A stretch of DNA of 45,966 nt from an uncultured Clostridia bacterium. Lineage in GTDB: Bacteria > Bacillota > Clostridia > Oscillospirales > CAG-272. The stretch lies in NCBI GenBank assembly GCA_944384525.1, contig CALWTR010000050.1, forward strand, positions 1-45,966. Reading direction: 5' to 3'. How positions within the stretch are numbered: position 1 is the stretch's first letter; each line of letters starts with the position of its first letter. Both the position numbers and the translations under genes were made by a program. Positions 15,487-24,046 of the stretch are shown here, one piece after another. The notes beneath the pieces were generated by a model, which was given only the letters and a program-made list of their open reading frames with translations, did no database searches and was not told the origin of the DNA.

Positions 15487-18105
15487 ATGGAAAATACGCA
15501 GTATGAGATCGTTAACAGCGTTGAGACGCTGGAAGCTGCCATCGCAAAGGTGAGGGCGGCTCAGAAGATTTTCGCGGAGTATACTCAGGAGCAAGTCGAC
15601 AAGATATTCCTTGCTGCGGCGAGTGCGGCGAACAAGGAGAGGATCCCTCTTGCCAAGCTGGCGGTAGAGGAGACCGGAATGGGCGTAGTAGAGGACAAGG
15701 TAATAAAGAACCACTTTGCGTCCGAATATATATATAATAAATATCGCAACACAAAGACCTGCGGTGTGATAGAAGAGGACAAGGCTTACGGAATAAAGAA
15801 AATAGCCGCCCCCATAGGACTTATAGGAGCGGTCATCCCGACCACCAACCCGACCTCGACCGCAATATTCAAAACACTTATTTCTCTTAAGACGAGGAAC
15901 GGAATAATAATCAGCCCGCATCCTAGAGCAAAGCAGTCTACCATCGCTGCGGCAAAGGTAGTGCTTGAGGCGGCTGTAAAAGCGGGAGCGCCCGAGGGCA
16001 TAATCTCCTGGATAGATATCCCCTCGCTTGAGATGACAAACCTTCTTATGAAGGAAGCGGACATAATCCTCGCGACCGGCGGCCCCGGAATGGTAAAGGC
16101 GGCTTATTCCAGCGGTAAGCCAGCGCTCGGAGTCGGAGCCGGAAATACTCCTGCGGTCATTGACGATACCGCGGATATACTCCTCGCAGTCAACTCGATA
16201 ATACATTCCAAAACGTTTGATAACGGTATGATCTGCGCATCTGAGCAGTCGGTCATTGTTCTCGATAAGGTCTATAAGAAGGTCCGTGACGAGTTTGAGC
16301 GCCGCGGCTGCTATTTCCTCAAGGAGGATGAGACGGAAAAGGTCAGAAAGACGATCATAATAAACGGCGCGCTCAACGCCAAGATAGTCGGTCAGAAGGC
16401 CACGACGATAGCCGCGCTCGCGGGCGTCAGCGTTCCCGAAAACACAAAGATACTCATCGGAGAAGTCGAGAGCGTTGATATATCCGAGGAATTTGCGCAT
16501 GAAAAGCTGTCTCCCGTTCTTGCCATGTATCGCGCAAAGAATTTTGAAGACGCGATGGATAAGGCGGCTCACCTGATCGAGGACGGCGGACTCGGGCACA
16601 CCTCTTCTCTCTATGTCAATGCGACGACGGAGAGAGAGAAGATAGACCGGTTCAGCAACCGGATGAAGACCTGCCGCGTACTGGTCAACACCCCCTCATC
16701 TCAGGGCGGTATCGGAGATCTTTATAACTTCAGCCTCACCCCGTCCCTCACGCTCGGATGCGGAAGCTGGGGAGGAAACTCGGTCTCCGAAAATGTCGGC
16801 GTAAAGCATCTCATCAATATAAAAACTGTTGCAGAAAGAAGGGAAAATATGCTCTGGTTCCGCGCACCCGAGAAAGTGTATTTCAAGAAGGGCTCGCTCC
16901 CTGTTGCGCTTGACGAGCTCGGACATGTGCTCGGAAAGAAAAAGGCTTTCATTGTTACAGATACCTTCCTCTATCAGAACGGATATACAAAACCGATCAC
17001 CGATAAGCTCGACAGCCTCGGCATAACTCATACGACATTCTACAACGTCGCTCCGGACCCGACTCTTGCCTGCGCAAAAGAGGGTGCGGCTCAGATGAAG
17101 GCGTTCTGCCCGGACGTCATAATAGCGATAGGCGGCGGATCGGCAATGGATGCCGGCAAGATAATGTGGGTGCTTTACGAGCATCCCGAAGCAGACTTCA
17201 TGGATATGGCAATGCGTTTTGTCGATATCCGGAAGCGTATATACACATTCCCGAAGATGGGTGAGAAGGCTTACTTCATAGCTATACCGACTTCTGCAGG
17301 AACAGGTTCCGAGGTCACCCCGTTTGCGGTAATAACCGATGAGAGCACCGGAGTCAAATATCCTCTTGCCGATTATGAGCTCATGCCCAATATGGCAATA
17401 ATCGACGCAGACCTGCACATGACTGCTCCGAGAGGGCTCACGAGCGCATCCGGAATAGATGCGGTAACTCATGCGCTTGAGGCGTATGCATCGATGATGG
17501 CTACCGATTATACTGACGGACTCGCTCTCCGTTCTCTTAAGATGATACTCGAAAATCTGCCCCGCGCTTATGACAACGGACCGAATGATCCGGTAGCAAG
17601 GGAGAAAATGGCAAATGCCGCTACAATGGCGGGCATGGCTTTTGCAAATGCATTCCTCGGCGTATGCCATTCAATGGCTCACAAGCTCGGCGCATTCCAC
17701 CACATCGCTCACGGTGTTGCAAACGCACTCATGATCGATGAGGTACTTCGTTTCAACGCCAAGGAAGTCCCCGTTAAGATGGGCACCTTCCCGCAGTACG
17801 ATCACCCGCATACTCTGGCAAGATACGCAGAGGTCGCGGATTATCTGGGAATAAAGGGCAAGAGCGATGAGGATAAGCTCGAGAATCTCATAAAGGCGAT
17901 AGACGATCTCAAAGAGAAGGTCGGCATCAAGAAGACCATACGCGATTATGTTCCCGATGAGGCGGATTTCCTTGCCCGTCTCGACGCAATGACCGAGCAG
18001 GCATTCGACGACCAGTGCACCGGGGCAAATCCGAGATATCCGCTCATGAGTGAGATCAAGCGTATGTACCTGAACGCATATTACGGCGAACATGAAGAAG
18101 TATAA
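15487..18105 (+). CDS. adhE: Bifunctional acetaldehyde-CoA / alcohol dehydrogenase AdhE
   Basis: An 872-residue fusion. The N-terminal aldehyde dehydrogenase domain (about residues 1-440) has PTTNPTSTAIFK and the catalytic Cys 250 in NGMICASEQ; the C-terminal iron-dependent alcohol dehydrogenase domain (about 450-872) has AIGGGSAMDAGK, the metal ligands in GIDAVTHALEAY, and the HSMAHKLGAFHHIAHG histidines. It reduces acetyl-CoA to ethanol in two NADH-dependent steps and normally assembles into spirosomes. A near-perfect AAAGGAGGT site precedes the ATG. It lies between rex and the kinase gene, the usual target of Rex in Clostridia. Confidence 0.97.
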   Translation: MENTQYEIVNSVETLEAAIAKVRAAQKIFAEYTQEQVDKIFLAAASAANKERIPLAKLAVEETGMGVVEDKVIKNHFASEYIYNKYRNTKTCGVIEEDKAYGIKKIAAPIGLIGAVIPTTNPTSTAIFKTLISLKTRNGIIISPHPRAKQSTIAAAKVVLEAAVKAGAPEGIISWIDIPSLEMTNLLMKEADIILATGGPGMVKAAYSSGKPALGVGAGNTPAVIDDTADILLAVNSIIHSKTFDNGMICASEQSVIVLDKVYKKVRDEFERRGCYFLKEDETEKVRKTIIINGALNAKIVGQKATTIAALAGVSVPENTKILIGEVESVDISEEFAHEKLSPVLAMYRAKNFEDAMDKAAHLIEDGGLGHTSSLYVNATTEREKIDRFSNRMKTCRVLVNTPSSQGGIGDLYNFSLTPSLTLGCGSWGGNSVSENVGVKHLINIKTVAERRENMLWFRAPEKVYFKKGSLPVALDELGHVLGKKKAFIVTDTFLYQNGYTKPITDKLDSLGITHTTFYNVAPDPTLACAKEGAAQMKAFCPDVIIAIGGGSAMDAGKIMWVLYEHPEADFMDMAMRFVDIRKRIYTFPKMGEKAYFIAIPTSAGTGSEVTPFAVITDESTGVKYPLADYELMPNMAIIDADLHMTAPRGLTSASGIDAVTHALEAYASMMATDYTDGLALRSLKMILENLPRAYDNGPNDPVAREKMANAATMAGMAFANAFLGVCHSMAHKLGAFHHIAHGVANALMIDEVLRFNAKEVPVKMGTFPQYDHPHTLARYAEVADYLGIKGKSDEDKLENLIKAIDDLKEKVGIKKTIRDYVPDEADFLARLDAMTEQAFDDQCTGANPRYPLMSEIKRMYLNAYYGEHEEV

Positions 18106-18118
18106 GGAGGAATGCACG

Positions 18119-18868
18119 ATGAATCTCGACAGAATCATAGCAGTCAGGACCTCTAAGACGGTATACCGCGACGGAGACAAGGCAGTCAAGGTTTTTGACA
18201 GCGATTATTCCAAGGCAGATGTCCTGAACGAGGCGCTCAATCAAGCGAGAGTCGAGGAGACAGGGCTCAATATACCGAAGATCCTCGAGGTCACCAAGAC
18301 GGACGGGAAGTGGGCGATAGTGTCCGAGTATATCCCCGGCAAGACGATGGCTCAGCTCATGGAGGAGCATCCCGACAAGAAGAACGAATATATCGAGCAG
18401 CTGGTCGACCTTCAGATGCTCGTCCATTCAAAGAAGTCACCTCTCCTTAACAGACTCAAGGACAAGATGAACAGGAAGATATCCGAGGCGAAGCTTGACG
18501 CTACGACCAGATATGAGCTCCATACGCGCCTTGAGGCAATGCCTAAGCACAGCAAGGTATGCCACGGCGATTTCAACCCGTCGAATATAATAATAACTCC
18601 CGAGGGAACGCCTTATATACTCGACTGGTCTCATGCTACTCAGGGCAACGCATCTGCGGATGTAGCGAGAACATACCTTCTCTTCTGGCTCAGCGGAGAT
18701 ATAGAGGGCGCTGAGTATTACCTCAATACCTTCTGCAAGAAGAGCGATACGGCGAAGCAGTATATCCAGAAATGGCTCCCGATAGTTGCGGCGTCTCAGT
18801 CGGTAAAGGGCAGGCCTGAGGAGAGAGAGTTCCTCCTATCATGGGTAAACGTCGTAGATTACGAATGA
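18119..18868 (+). CDS. APH/choline-kinase-fold phosphotransferase
   Basis: A 249-residue protein with the aminoglycoside phosphotransferase fold. The Brenner-type catalytic loop CHGDFNPSNI lies near residue 149, followed by the metal-binding LDWSHA near 168. The N-lobe has a nucleotide-binding Lys in KAVKVF (about residues 21-26). Family members phosphorylate small molecules such as aminoglycosides, choline, homoserine or fructosamines, and some phosphorylate proteins. AAGGAGG at 18104-18110 sets the ATG at 18119, 13 bases after adhE, so it is in the rex-adhE unit. Its place next to a sensory hydrogenase homologue and a PP2C phosphatase is unexplained; the substrate is unknown. Confidence 0.83.
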   Translation: MNLDRIIAVRTSKTVYRDGDKAVKVFDSDYSKADVLNEALNQARVEETGLNIPKILEVTKTDGKWAIVSEYIPGKTMAQLMEEHPDKKNEYIEQLVDLQMLVHSKKSPLLNRLKDKMNRKISEAKLDATTRYELHTRLEAMPKHSKVCHGDFNPSNIIITPEGTPYILDWSHATQGNASADVARTYLLFWLSGDIEGAEYYLNTFCKKSDTAKQYIQKWLPIVAASQSVKGRPEEREFLLSWVNVVDYE

Positions 18869-18948
18869 TCCCGGGAAAACGGATATTGGATATATCCTGA
18901 TATATAATGAATAACAATGTGCATAACGCACCGAAAGGAATTGCTTAA

Positions 18949-19188
18949 ATGAAAATCACGGTTTGCATAGGCTCCTCCTGCCACCTCAAGGGCTCGAGGC
19001 AGGTAACTGAACAGCTCCAGTACCTTATTTCGCATAACAATCTCAAGGATAAGATCGAGCTCGCGGGTACGTTCTGCATGGGCAACTGCCAGAATGGGGT
19101 ATGCGTGACCCTGGACGATAAGCTTTATTCTCTCACGCCGGAAAATACGACTGAATTCTTTGAGAAGGAAGTTCTTCCGCACGTCTGA
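18949..19188 (+). CDS. Thioredoxin-like [2Fe-2S] ferredoxin
   Basis: A 79-residue protein of the thioredoxin-like [2Fe-2S] ferredoxin type (NuoE/HydC C-terminal domain relatives). Four Cys fit the cluster pattern: Cys 6 and Cys 11 (C-x4-C), Cys 43 and Cys 47 (C-x3-C); a fifth Cys is at 52. It most likely passes electrons between NAD(P)H-side partners and the hydrogenases encoded just downstream. AAAGGAA precedes the ATG. The gap of 80 bases from the kinase gene holds no clear terminator; the gap of 119 bases to the next gene holds a hairpin. Confidence 0.9.
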   Translation: MKITVCIGSSCHLKGSRQVTEQLQYLISHNNLKDKIELAGTFCMGNCQNGVCVTLDDKLYSLTPENTTEFFEKEVLPHV

Positions 19189-19220
19189 TATCTATCCGAT
19201 CTCCCGGAGAGCGGGAACGG

Positions 19221-19254
19221 TTTCCGCCGAAGTGCATTTGTGCTCCGGCGGAAA
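19221..19254. other. Intercistronic hairpin before the sensory hydrogenase gene
   Basis: The 9-bp stem TTTCCGCCG / CGGCGGAAA has a 16-base loop, with no T-run on either side, so it is not a good terminator. It could stabilise or separate mRNA segments between the ferredoxin gene and the hydrogenase-homologue gene. Confidence 0.4.
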
Positions 19255-19307
19255 AATGTAAATAAAAGTAGTCTCAAAACTGCTGTTTGCAGCTAGAAGG
19301 AGGAGCT

Positions 19308-20981
19308 ATGTCCGAATTTCTGAAACTGAATGCGTCCAACTGCAAGAACTGCTACAAATGTATAAGGCATTGTCCGGTAAAATCTATACGCTTCACCGGA
19401 GAGAGAGCGCATATCATACCGGAGGAATGCATACTTTGCGGGCAGTGCTTTGTCGTCTGTCCGCAGAATGCCAAGGAGATCGCGGACGGCACGGAGGACG
19501 TCCGTGTCCTTCTATCCTCAGGGGCCCCGGTCATAGCCAGTGTCGCGCCGTCATTTATAGCGAATTACGACGGAGTAGGCATAGGCGAGCTGCGCGAGGG
19601 GCTTAAAAAGCTCGGTTTTGCAGATGCAGAGGAAACAGCCATAGGCGCTACTATGGTCAAAAATGAATACGACAGACTGCTCGACGAGGATCACAGAGAC
19701 GTGCTGATCTCCTCTTGCTGTCATTCCGTTAATCTGCTCATACAGAAACATTTTAAAGGAGCGCTACCGTATCTTGCCGATGTAGTGACTCCGATGCAGG
19801 CACATTGCGCGGATATAAAGCGGCGCAACCCTTCTGCAAAGACCGTTTTCATCGGGCCGTGTATTTCAAAAAAGGACGAGGGTGCAAACTGCCCTGAGGT
19901 AGATGCGGTCATAACTTTCCAGGAGCTCACGGAATGGATGAAGAAAAGCGGCGTCGTGCTTGAGAAAAAACGCGATTCCGACGAGAGCAGCCGTGCCCGT
20001 CTTTTCCCTACGTGCGGAGGCATACTGAGAACGATGAAGTGCGACGCGCAGGGTTATACGTATATGGCAGTAGACGGCGTCGAGAATTGTATTGCAGTAC
20101 TCAAGGATATTTTGAACGGCAATATACACAACTGCTTTATTGAGATGTCGGCATGTTCCGGAAGTTGCATCGGCGGACCGGTCATGGAGAAATATCACGA
20201 TTCTCCGGTGCGGAATTTCATGGCTGTCAACTCATACGCCGGCAAAGACGATTTCAGCGTTGAGCAGCCTGCGACGGAGAAAATGCATAAGGATTTCCCG
20301 TACAGCGACACCGATCCTTCGATGCCAAGCGAGAGCGAAATACAAGAGATACTTCACCGTATGGGTAAAAACAAGCCGTCGGACGAACTGAACTGCGGCA
20401 CGTGCGGCTATAATACCTGCCGCGAAAAAGCGATCGCCATATGGAAGGGGAAGGCGGATATATCGATGTGCCTGCCGTTCTTGAAAGAGAGGGCGGAGAG
20501 CTTTTCCGGCAACATAATAAACAACACTCCGAACGCCATAATAGTTCTAAACGAGAACCTTGAAGTCCAGCAGATAAACCGCGCGGCACTGTCCATGATG
20601 AACTTGCGCAGGGATTCCGACGTGCTCGGAGAGCAGGTAGTAAGACTGCTAGATCCCGAGATATTCATCGAGGTGAGAAAGACCGGAAGATCGGTAAAGG
20701 ACAAGCGCGTATATCTGGCGGAGTACGACAGATATGTGGAGCAGACGGTAATATATGACAGAGAATACCGACTTTTGATCTGCATAATGCGTGACGTCAC
20801 AAATGAGGAGATAGAAAAAGAAAAGAAAGAGGAGCTCAGCAGGCAGACCGCGGAGACAGCGGATAAGGTAGTGGAAAAGCAGATGAGGATAGTACAGGAG
20901 ATAGCATCGCTGCTCGGAGAAACTGCCGCCGAGACCAAGATAGCTCTCACTAAACTTAAGGAGTCGCTTAAAGATGAATAA
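19308..20981 (+). CDS. Sensory [FeFe]-hydrogenase homologue with PAS domain (HydS/group C type)
   Basis: A 557-residue protein. Two [4Fe-4S] ferredoxin motifs come first (Cys 12, 15, 18, 22 and Cys 41, 44, 47, 51), then the H-cluster domain (about 60-310) with motifs ISSCCHS, FIGPCISKKDE and SACSGSCIGG in place of the enzymatic TSCCPGW / PCxxKxxE / CPGGC. A further Cys-rich [4Fe-4S] motif (CGTCGYNTC, about residue 365) and a PAS domain (about 400-490) follow, then a coiled C-terminus. This is the layout of group C putative sensory hydrogenases; with a PP2C gene overlapping by 8 bases it fits the phosphatase-linked subtype. It probably senses H2 or redox state rather than making H2. GAAGGAGGAG sets the ATG at 19308. 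Confidence 0.88.
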   Translation: MSEFLKLNASNCKNCYKCIRHCPVKSIRFTGERAHIIPEECILCGQCFVVCPQNAKEIADGTEDVRVLLSSGAPVIASVAPSFIANYDGVGIGELREGLKKLGFADAEETAIGATMVKNEYDRLLDEDHRDVLISSCCHSVNLLIQKHFKGALPYLADVVTPMQAHCADIKRRNPSAKTVFIGPCISKKDEGANCPEVDAVITFQELTEWMKKSGVVLEKKRDSDESSRARLFPTCGGILRTMKCDAQGYTYMAVDGVENCIAVLKDILNGNIHNCFIEMSACSGSCIGGPVMEKYHDSPVRNFMAVNSYAGKDDFSVEQPATEKMHKDFPYSDTDPSMPSESEIQEILHRMGKNKPSDELNCGTCGYNTCREKAIAIWKGKADISMCLPFLKERAESFSGNIINNTPNAIIVLNENLEVQQINRAALSMMNLRRDSDVLGEQVVRLLDPEIFIEVRKTGRSVKDKRVYLAEYDRYVEQTVIYDREYRLLICIMRDVTNEEIEKEKKEELSRQTAETADKVVEKQMRIVQEIASLLGETAAETKIALTKLKESLKDE

Positions 20982-22146
20982 TCTCTGCGCCGATATAGGA
21001 TATATGAGCCTCAACCATGTAGGTGAGGAGCTCTGCGGCGACAGGGTCGACGTCGTGGAGGAAAACGATAACTCTTTCGTGATCGTTCTTGCCGACGGCC
21101 TGGGGAGCGGAGTAAAGGCAAACATTTTATCAACTCTCACGTCAAAGATGCTCTCCACTATGCTCTCGCAGGGTATCCCGGTCGAGGATTGCGTGGAGAC
21201 CGTCGCCGCGACCCTGCCTATTTGCTCGGTCAGGAAAGTGGCTTACTCCACTTTTACGATAATACATATAATCAACAATGAAGAAGCTGAGCTTATACAG
21301 TACGACAACCCCGCCGTCATACTTCTCAGAAACGGAAAAAACTATGAGTATCCGAGCACCGAGACCGTCGTAGGCGGAAAAAAGATATATCGCTCCAGAA
21401 TAAAGCTGATGGAAAACGATATTTTCATCGCGATGAGCGACGGATGTATCCACGCGGGAGTCGGCATGTCCCTGAATTTCGGATGGGAGCGCAAGGATAT
21501 AATAGAATTCATGGAGACGATAGCGGATGTCGGCTATACCGCAAAGACCTTGTCGACAATGCTCCTTGAGGAGTGCAACCGCCTGTATGAGAACAAGCCG
21601 GGCGACGACACGACTGTATGTACGGTAAGGATAAGAAAAAGATGCCCGATGAATCTCCTGTTCGGCCCTCCGTCCAATCGCGCCGACGGAGACAGAATGA
21701 TGTCGCTGTTCTTTGCCAAGGAGGGGAAACATATAGTTTGCGGAGGGACAACCTCGACAATAGCAGCGAAATATCTCGGAAAGACGCTCAAGCCGCAGCT
21801 GCTTTCTCCGGATCCGGAGATACCGCCGATAGCGGAGCTGGAGGGTGTCGATCTTGTGACCGAGGGAGTTATAACGATAAATAAAGTTCTCGAATATGCA
21901 AGAGATTATCTTGCTGACAATCATTCCTACACACACTGGAGTTTTAAAAGAGACGGAGCGTCACTGATAGCCCGGCTATTGTTTGAGGAAGCTACCGATA
22001 TTAATTTCTTCGTCGGAAGGGCTATAAATCCGGCGCACCAGAACCCGGATCTTCCGATAAACTTCAGCATAAAGATGCAGCTTGTGACAGGGCTTTCCGA
22101 ATGCCTTACAAAGATGGGAAAGCGCGTTAAGGTGATCTATTTTTGA
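20974..22146 (+). CDS. SpoIIE/PP2C-type protein phosphatase linked to hydrogenase
   Basis: A 390-residue protein. The N-terminal ~215 residues are a SpoIIE-like PP2C serine/threonine phosphatase with metal-binding Asp residues in VLADGLGSG (about 28-36), AMSDGCIHAG (about 150-159) and PGDDTTVCTV (about 209-218). The C-terminal ~165 residues (from about 225) form a separate domain that I cannot assign. Start and stop overlap the sensory hydrogenase gene by 8 bases, so the proteins are made together. Such phosphatases usually act on STAS or anti-sigma partners, none of which is encoded in this window, so the target is unknown. Confidence 0.87.
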   Translation: MNNLCADIGYMSLNHVGEELCGDRVDVVEENDNSFVIVLADGLGSGVKANILSTLTSKMLSTMLSQGIPVEDCVETVAATLPICSVRKVAYSTFTIIHIINNEEAELIQYDNPAVILLRNGKNYEYPSTETVVGGKKIYRSRIKLMENDIFIAMSDGCIHAGVGMSLNFGWERKDIIEFMETIADVGYTAKTLSTMLLEECNRLYENKPGDDTTVCTVRIRKRCPMNLLFGPPSNRADGDRMMSLFFAKEGKHIVCGGTTSTIAAKYLGKTLKPQLLSPDPEIPPIAELEGVDLVTEGVITINKVLEYARDYLADNHSYTHWSFKRDGASLIARLLFEEATDINFFVGRAINPAHQNPDLPINFSIKMQLVTGLSECLTKMGKRVKVIYF

Positions 22147-22217
22147 CGTGCGGATTTTTTCACCATCCGCCTGTCACGAAAATATAAAGCGACCTGTTAA
22201 ACGGAGGGAGATAACAC

Positions 22218-23645
22218 ATGAGAAAATTCGATACGAAGGTACAGCATCTGAAATACAAGGTGCTGAGGGAGGTTGCGCGTCTTGCGTGGGACGACAGGCT
22301 CCTTGAAAACATCACGGATATACCTAAGATAATCGTCCCCGGAAAGATCCCCACGATGCGCTGCTGCATATATAAGGAGCGCGCCATAGTGACAGAGAGG
22401 GTAAAGATCGCGATGGGAGGCGACAAGAGCAATCCGAATGTCATAGAGGTTATAGATATAGCCTGCGACGAGTGCCCTGTCGGTGGCTACGAGGTCACTG
22501 CGGCATGCCGCGGCTGCCTTGCCCACAGATGCGAGGACGTCTGCCCGCGCGGCGCGATAACTTTCGGGCCGAACCATGAGGCACATATTGATAAGACAAA
22601 ATGTGTCGAGTGCGGCAGATGTGCTAGCGTTTGCCCTTACGGTGCGATCCTGGATTTCAAGCGCCCGTGTGAACGCGCCTGCAAGGTCAAGGCGATATCT
22701 ATGAGCGAGGACAAGACGGCGGCTATCGATAATTCAAAGTGCATATCCTGCGGCGCATGCATATATCAGTGCCCGTTCGGAGCGATAAGCGACAAGTCGT
22801 TTATCCTCGATGTGATCGATATGATAAAGAAGAGCGAGGGATCAAAGAAGTATAAAGTATATGCGATAATCGCACCCTCGATCTCGAGCCAGTTCAAATA
22901 TGCCAAATTAGGCCAGGTCGTTACCGGAATAAAGAGTCTCGGGTTCCACACGGTGGTAGAGGCGGCTCTCGGCGCAGATATGGTGGCGTACGCTGAGGCT
23001 GCGGAACTCGCCGAAAAGGGATTCCTTACCAGCTCATGCTGCCCTGCATTCGTAGATTACATAAAGAAGCAGTTCCCGGCACTTGCGGGCAACATTTCCC
23101 ACAATCTCTCTCCCGCTGCGACAATAGCAAAGTACATAAAAGGTACGGATCCGAACGCAAAAACCGTGTTTATAGGTCCGTGTACGGCCAAAAAAATGGA
23201 GTTCCAGAAAGAGGAGGTCCGCCCGTATATCGACAGTGTTATAACGTTTGAAGAGCTTCAGGCGCTTTTCGACAGCCGGGATCTCGATATAACCTCAATG
23301 GAGGAGGGCGTGCTTGACAACGCCTCTTATTACGGTCGTATATTTGCCAGGTGCGGCGGACTTGCCGACGCGGTAGCCGAGGGCCTCAAGGAGCAGAACA
23401 TAGACTTCCAGGTAAAAGCTGTCTCCTGCGACGGTATAGAGGCCTGCCGTACGGCACTCCTCAAGGCATCCAAAAAGGTGCTTGACGCCAATTTCATAGA
23501 AGGTATGGCGTGCATAGGCGGATGCATAGGGGGCGCCGGGTGCCTCACTCATGGGGAAAAGAACAAGGCCGAAGTCGACAAATACGGTCAGGAAGCATAT
23601 GAGAAAACCATATCAGACGCTATAAGCGTGCTGAAAAAAGACTGA
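22218..23645 (+). CDS. [FeFe]-hydrogenase (group B-like, monomeric)
   Basis: A 475-residue protein. A ~90-residue N-terminal region has Cys in ACDECP and CRGCLAHRCEDVCP, then two ferredoxin-type [4Fe-4S] motifs (CVECGRCASVCP, CISCGACIYQCP), then the H-cluster domain with SSCCPAF, FIGPCTAKKME and MACIGGCIGG. The first Cys of SSCC, which relays protons in active enzymes, and the H-cluster ligands are all present, so it is probably catalytic, evolving or taking up H2 with ferredoxin. The motif variants resemble group B rather than the clostridial CpI type. CGGAGGGAG precedes the ATG. No maturation genes (hydE, hydF, hydG) occur in the window. Confidence 0.9.
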   Translation: MRKFDTKVQHLKYKVLREVARLAWDDRLLENITDIPKIIVPGKIPTMRCCIYKERAIVTERVKIAMGGDKSNPNVIEVIDIACDECPVGGYEVTAACRGCLAHRCEDVCPRGAITFGPNHEAHIDKTKCVECGRCASVCPYGAILDFKRPCERACKVKAISMSEDKTAAIDNSKCISCGACIYQCPFGAISDKSFILDVIDMIKKSEGSKKYKVYAIIAPSISSQFKYAKLGQVVTGIKSLGFHTVVEAALGADMVAYAEAAELAEKGFLTSSCCPAFVDYIKKQFPALAGNISHNLSPAATIAKYIKGTDPNAKTVFIGPCTAKKMEFQKEEVRPYIDSVITFEELQALFDSRDLDITSMEEGVLDNASYYGRIFARCGGLADAVAEGLKEQNIDFQVKAVSCDGIEACRTALLKASKKVLDANFIEGMACIGGCIGGAGCLTHGEKNKAEVDKYGQEAYEKTISDAISVLKKD

Positions 23646-23665
23646 TACGGCGAAAAATATTTTTC

Positions 23666-23694
23666 TTGACAATCCGCAAAGGTTATATTATAAT
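23666..23694 (+). promoter_or_regulatory. ileS T-box promoter
   Basis: -35 TTGACA (23666-23671), 17-base spacer, -10 TATAAT (23689-23694): a perfect consensus, 20 bases after the hydrogenase stop codon. Confidence 0.88.
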
Positions 23695-23699
23695 AGTTA

Positions 23700-23990
23700 T
23701 CAATCGTCCGGGACCGCTTGGAAAAACGGTCCCGGGATCAAAATTGAAAAAACATCAAAGACTGTGACGAAGAGAGTAGTGCCGCGCGGCGTTCAGCGAG
23801 TCGGGTACGGTGTGAGCCGATACGATGCGTGCGGATTCGAAAATCACTTCCGAGTTGCTCCCCCTAAAGTGCGTCATGCACTGTTAAGGAGAGACGGGAT
23901 CCTCCGTAAAAGGGAAGCATATGTTTGTATGTAATAGGTGGTGTGCTCTTTGCCCTGTTTTTACAAAACGGGGCTTTATTTTTTTATTTT
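23700..23990 (+). promoter_or_regulatory. T-box leader controlling ileS
   Basis: The ~290-base leader has T-box landmarks in order: a GA-motif/K-turn and AG-bulge region around GACGAAGAGAGTAGTG (23766-23781), a Stem I apical segment near GGTGTGAG, a specifier region with codon ATC (Ile, 23843-23845) followed by a purine, and the T-box word AGGTGGT (23936-23942), whose TGGT can pair with the NCCA end of uncharged tRNA-Ile. A terminator follows at 23952-23990. An extra GC-rich hairpin (CCGGGACCG / CGGTCCCGG, 23708-23735) precedes Stem I. Uncharged tRNA-Ile should permit readthrough into ileS. Confidence 0.88.
23952..23990 (+). terminator. T-box terminator
   Basis: The stem GCCCTGTTTT / AAAACGGGGC (one G-T pair) has loop TAC, followed by a long T-rich run. 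The left arm overlaps the region that would form the antiterminator. Confidence 0.88.
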
Positions 23991-24046
23991 AGCTCATATT
24001 CGTTACGAGAGTTTTCGATATAATATTTGTTATGGGAGTTGTTGAT

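Noticed and set aside
15436..17670. Minus-strand frames of 387 and 324 codons opposite adhE
   Set aside because: They are shadows of the adhE reading frame; the products are Tyr/Arg/Cys-rich with no domain.
19221..19254. Hairpin before the sensory hydrogenase gene as a terminator
   Set aside because: No T-run follows on either strand, so I list it only as an intercistronic hairpin.
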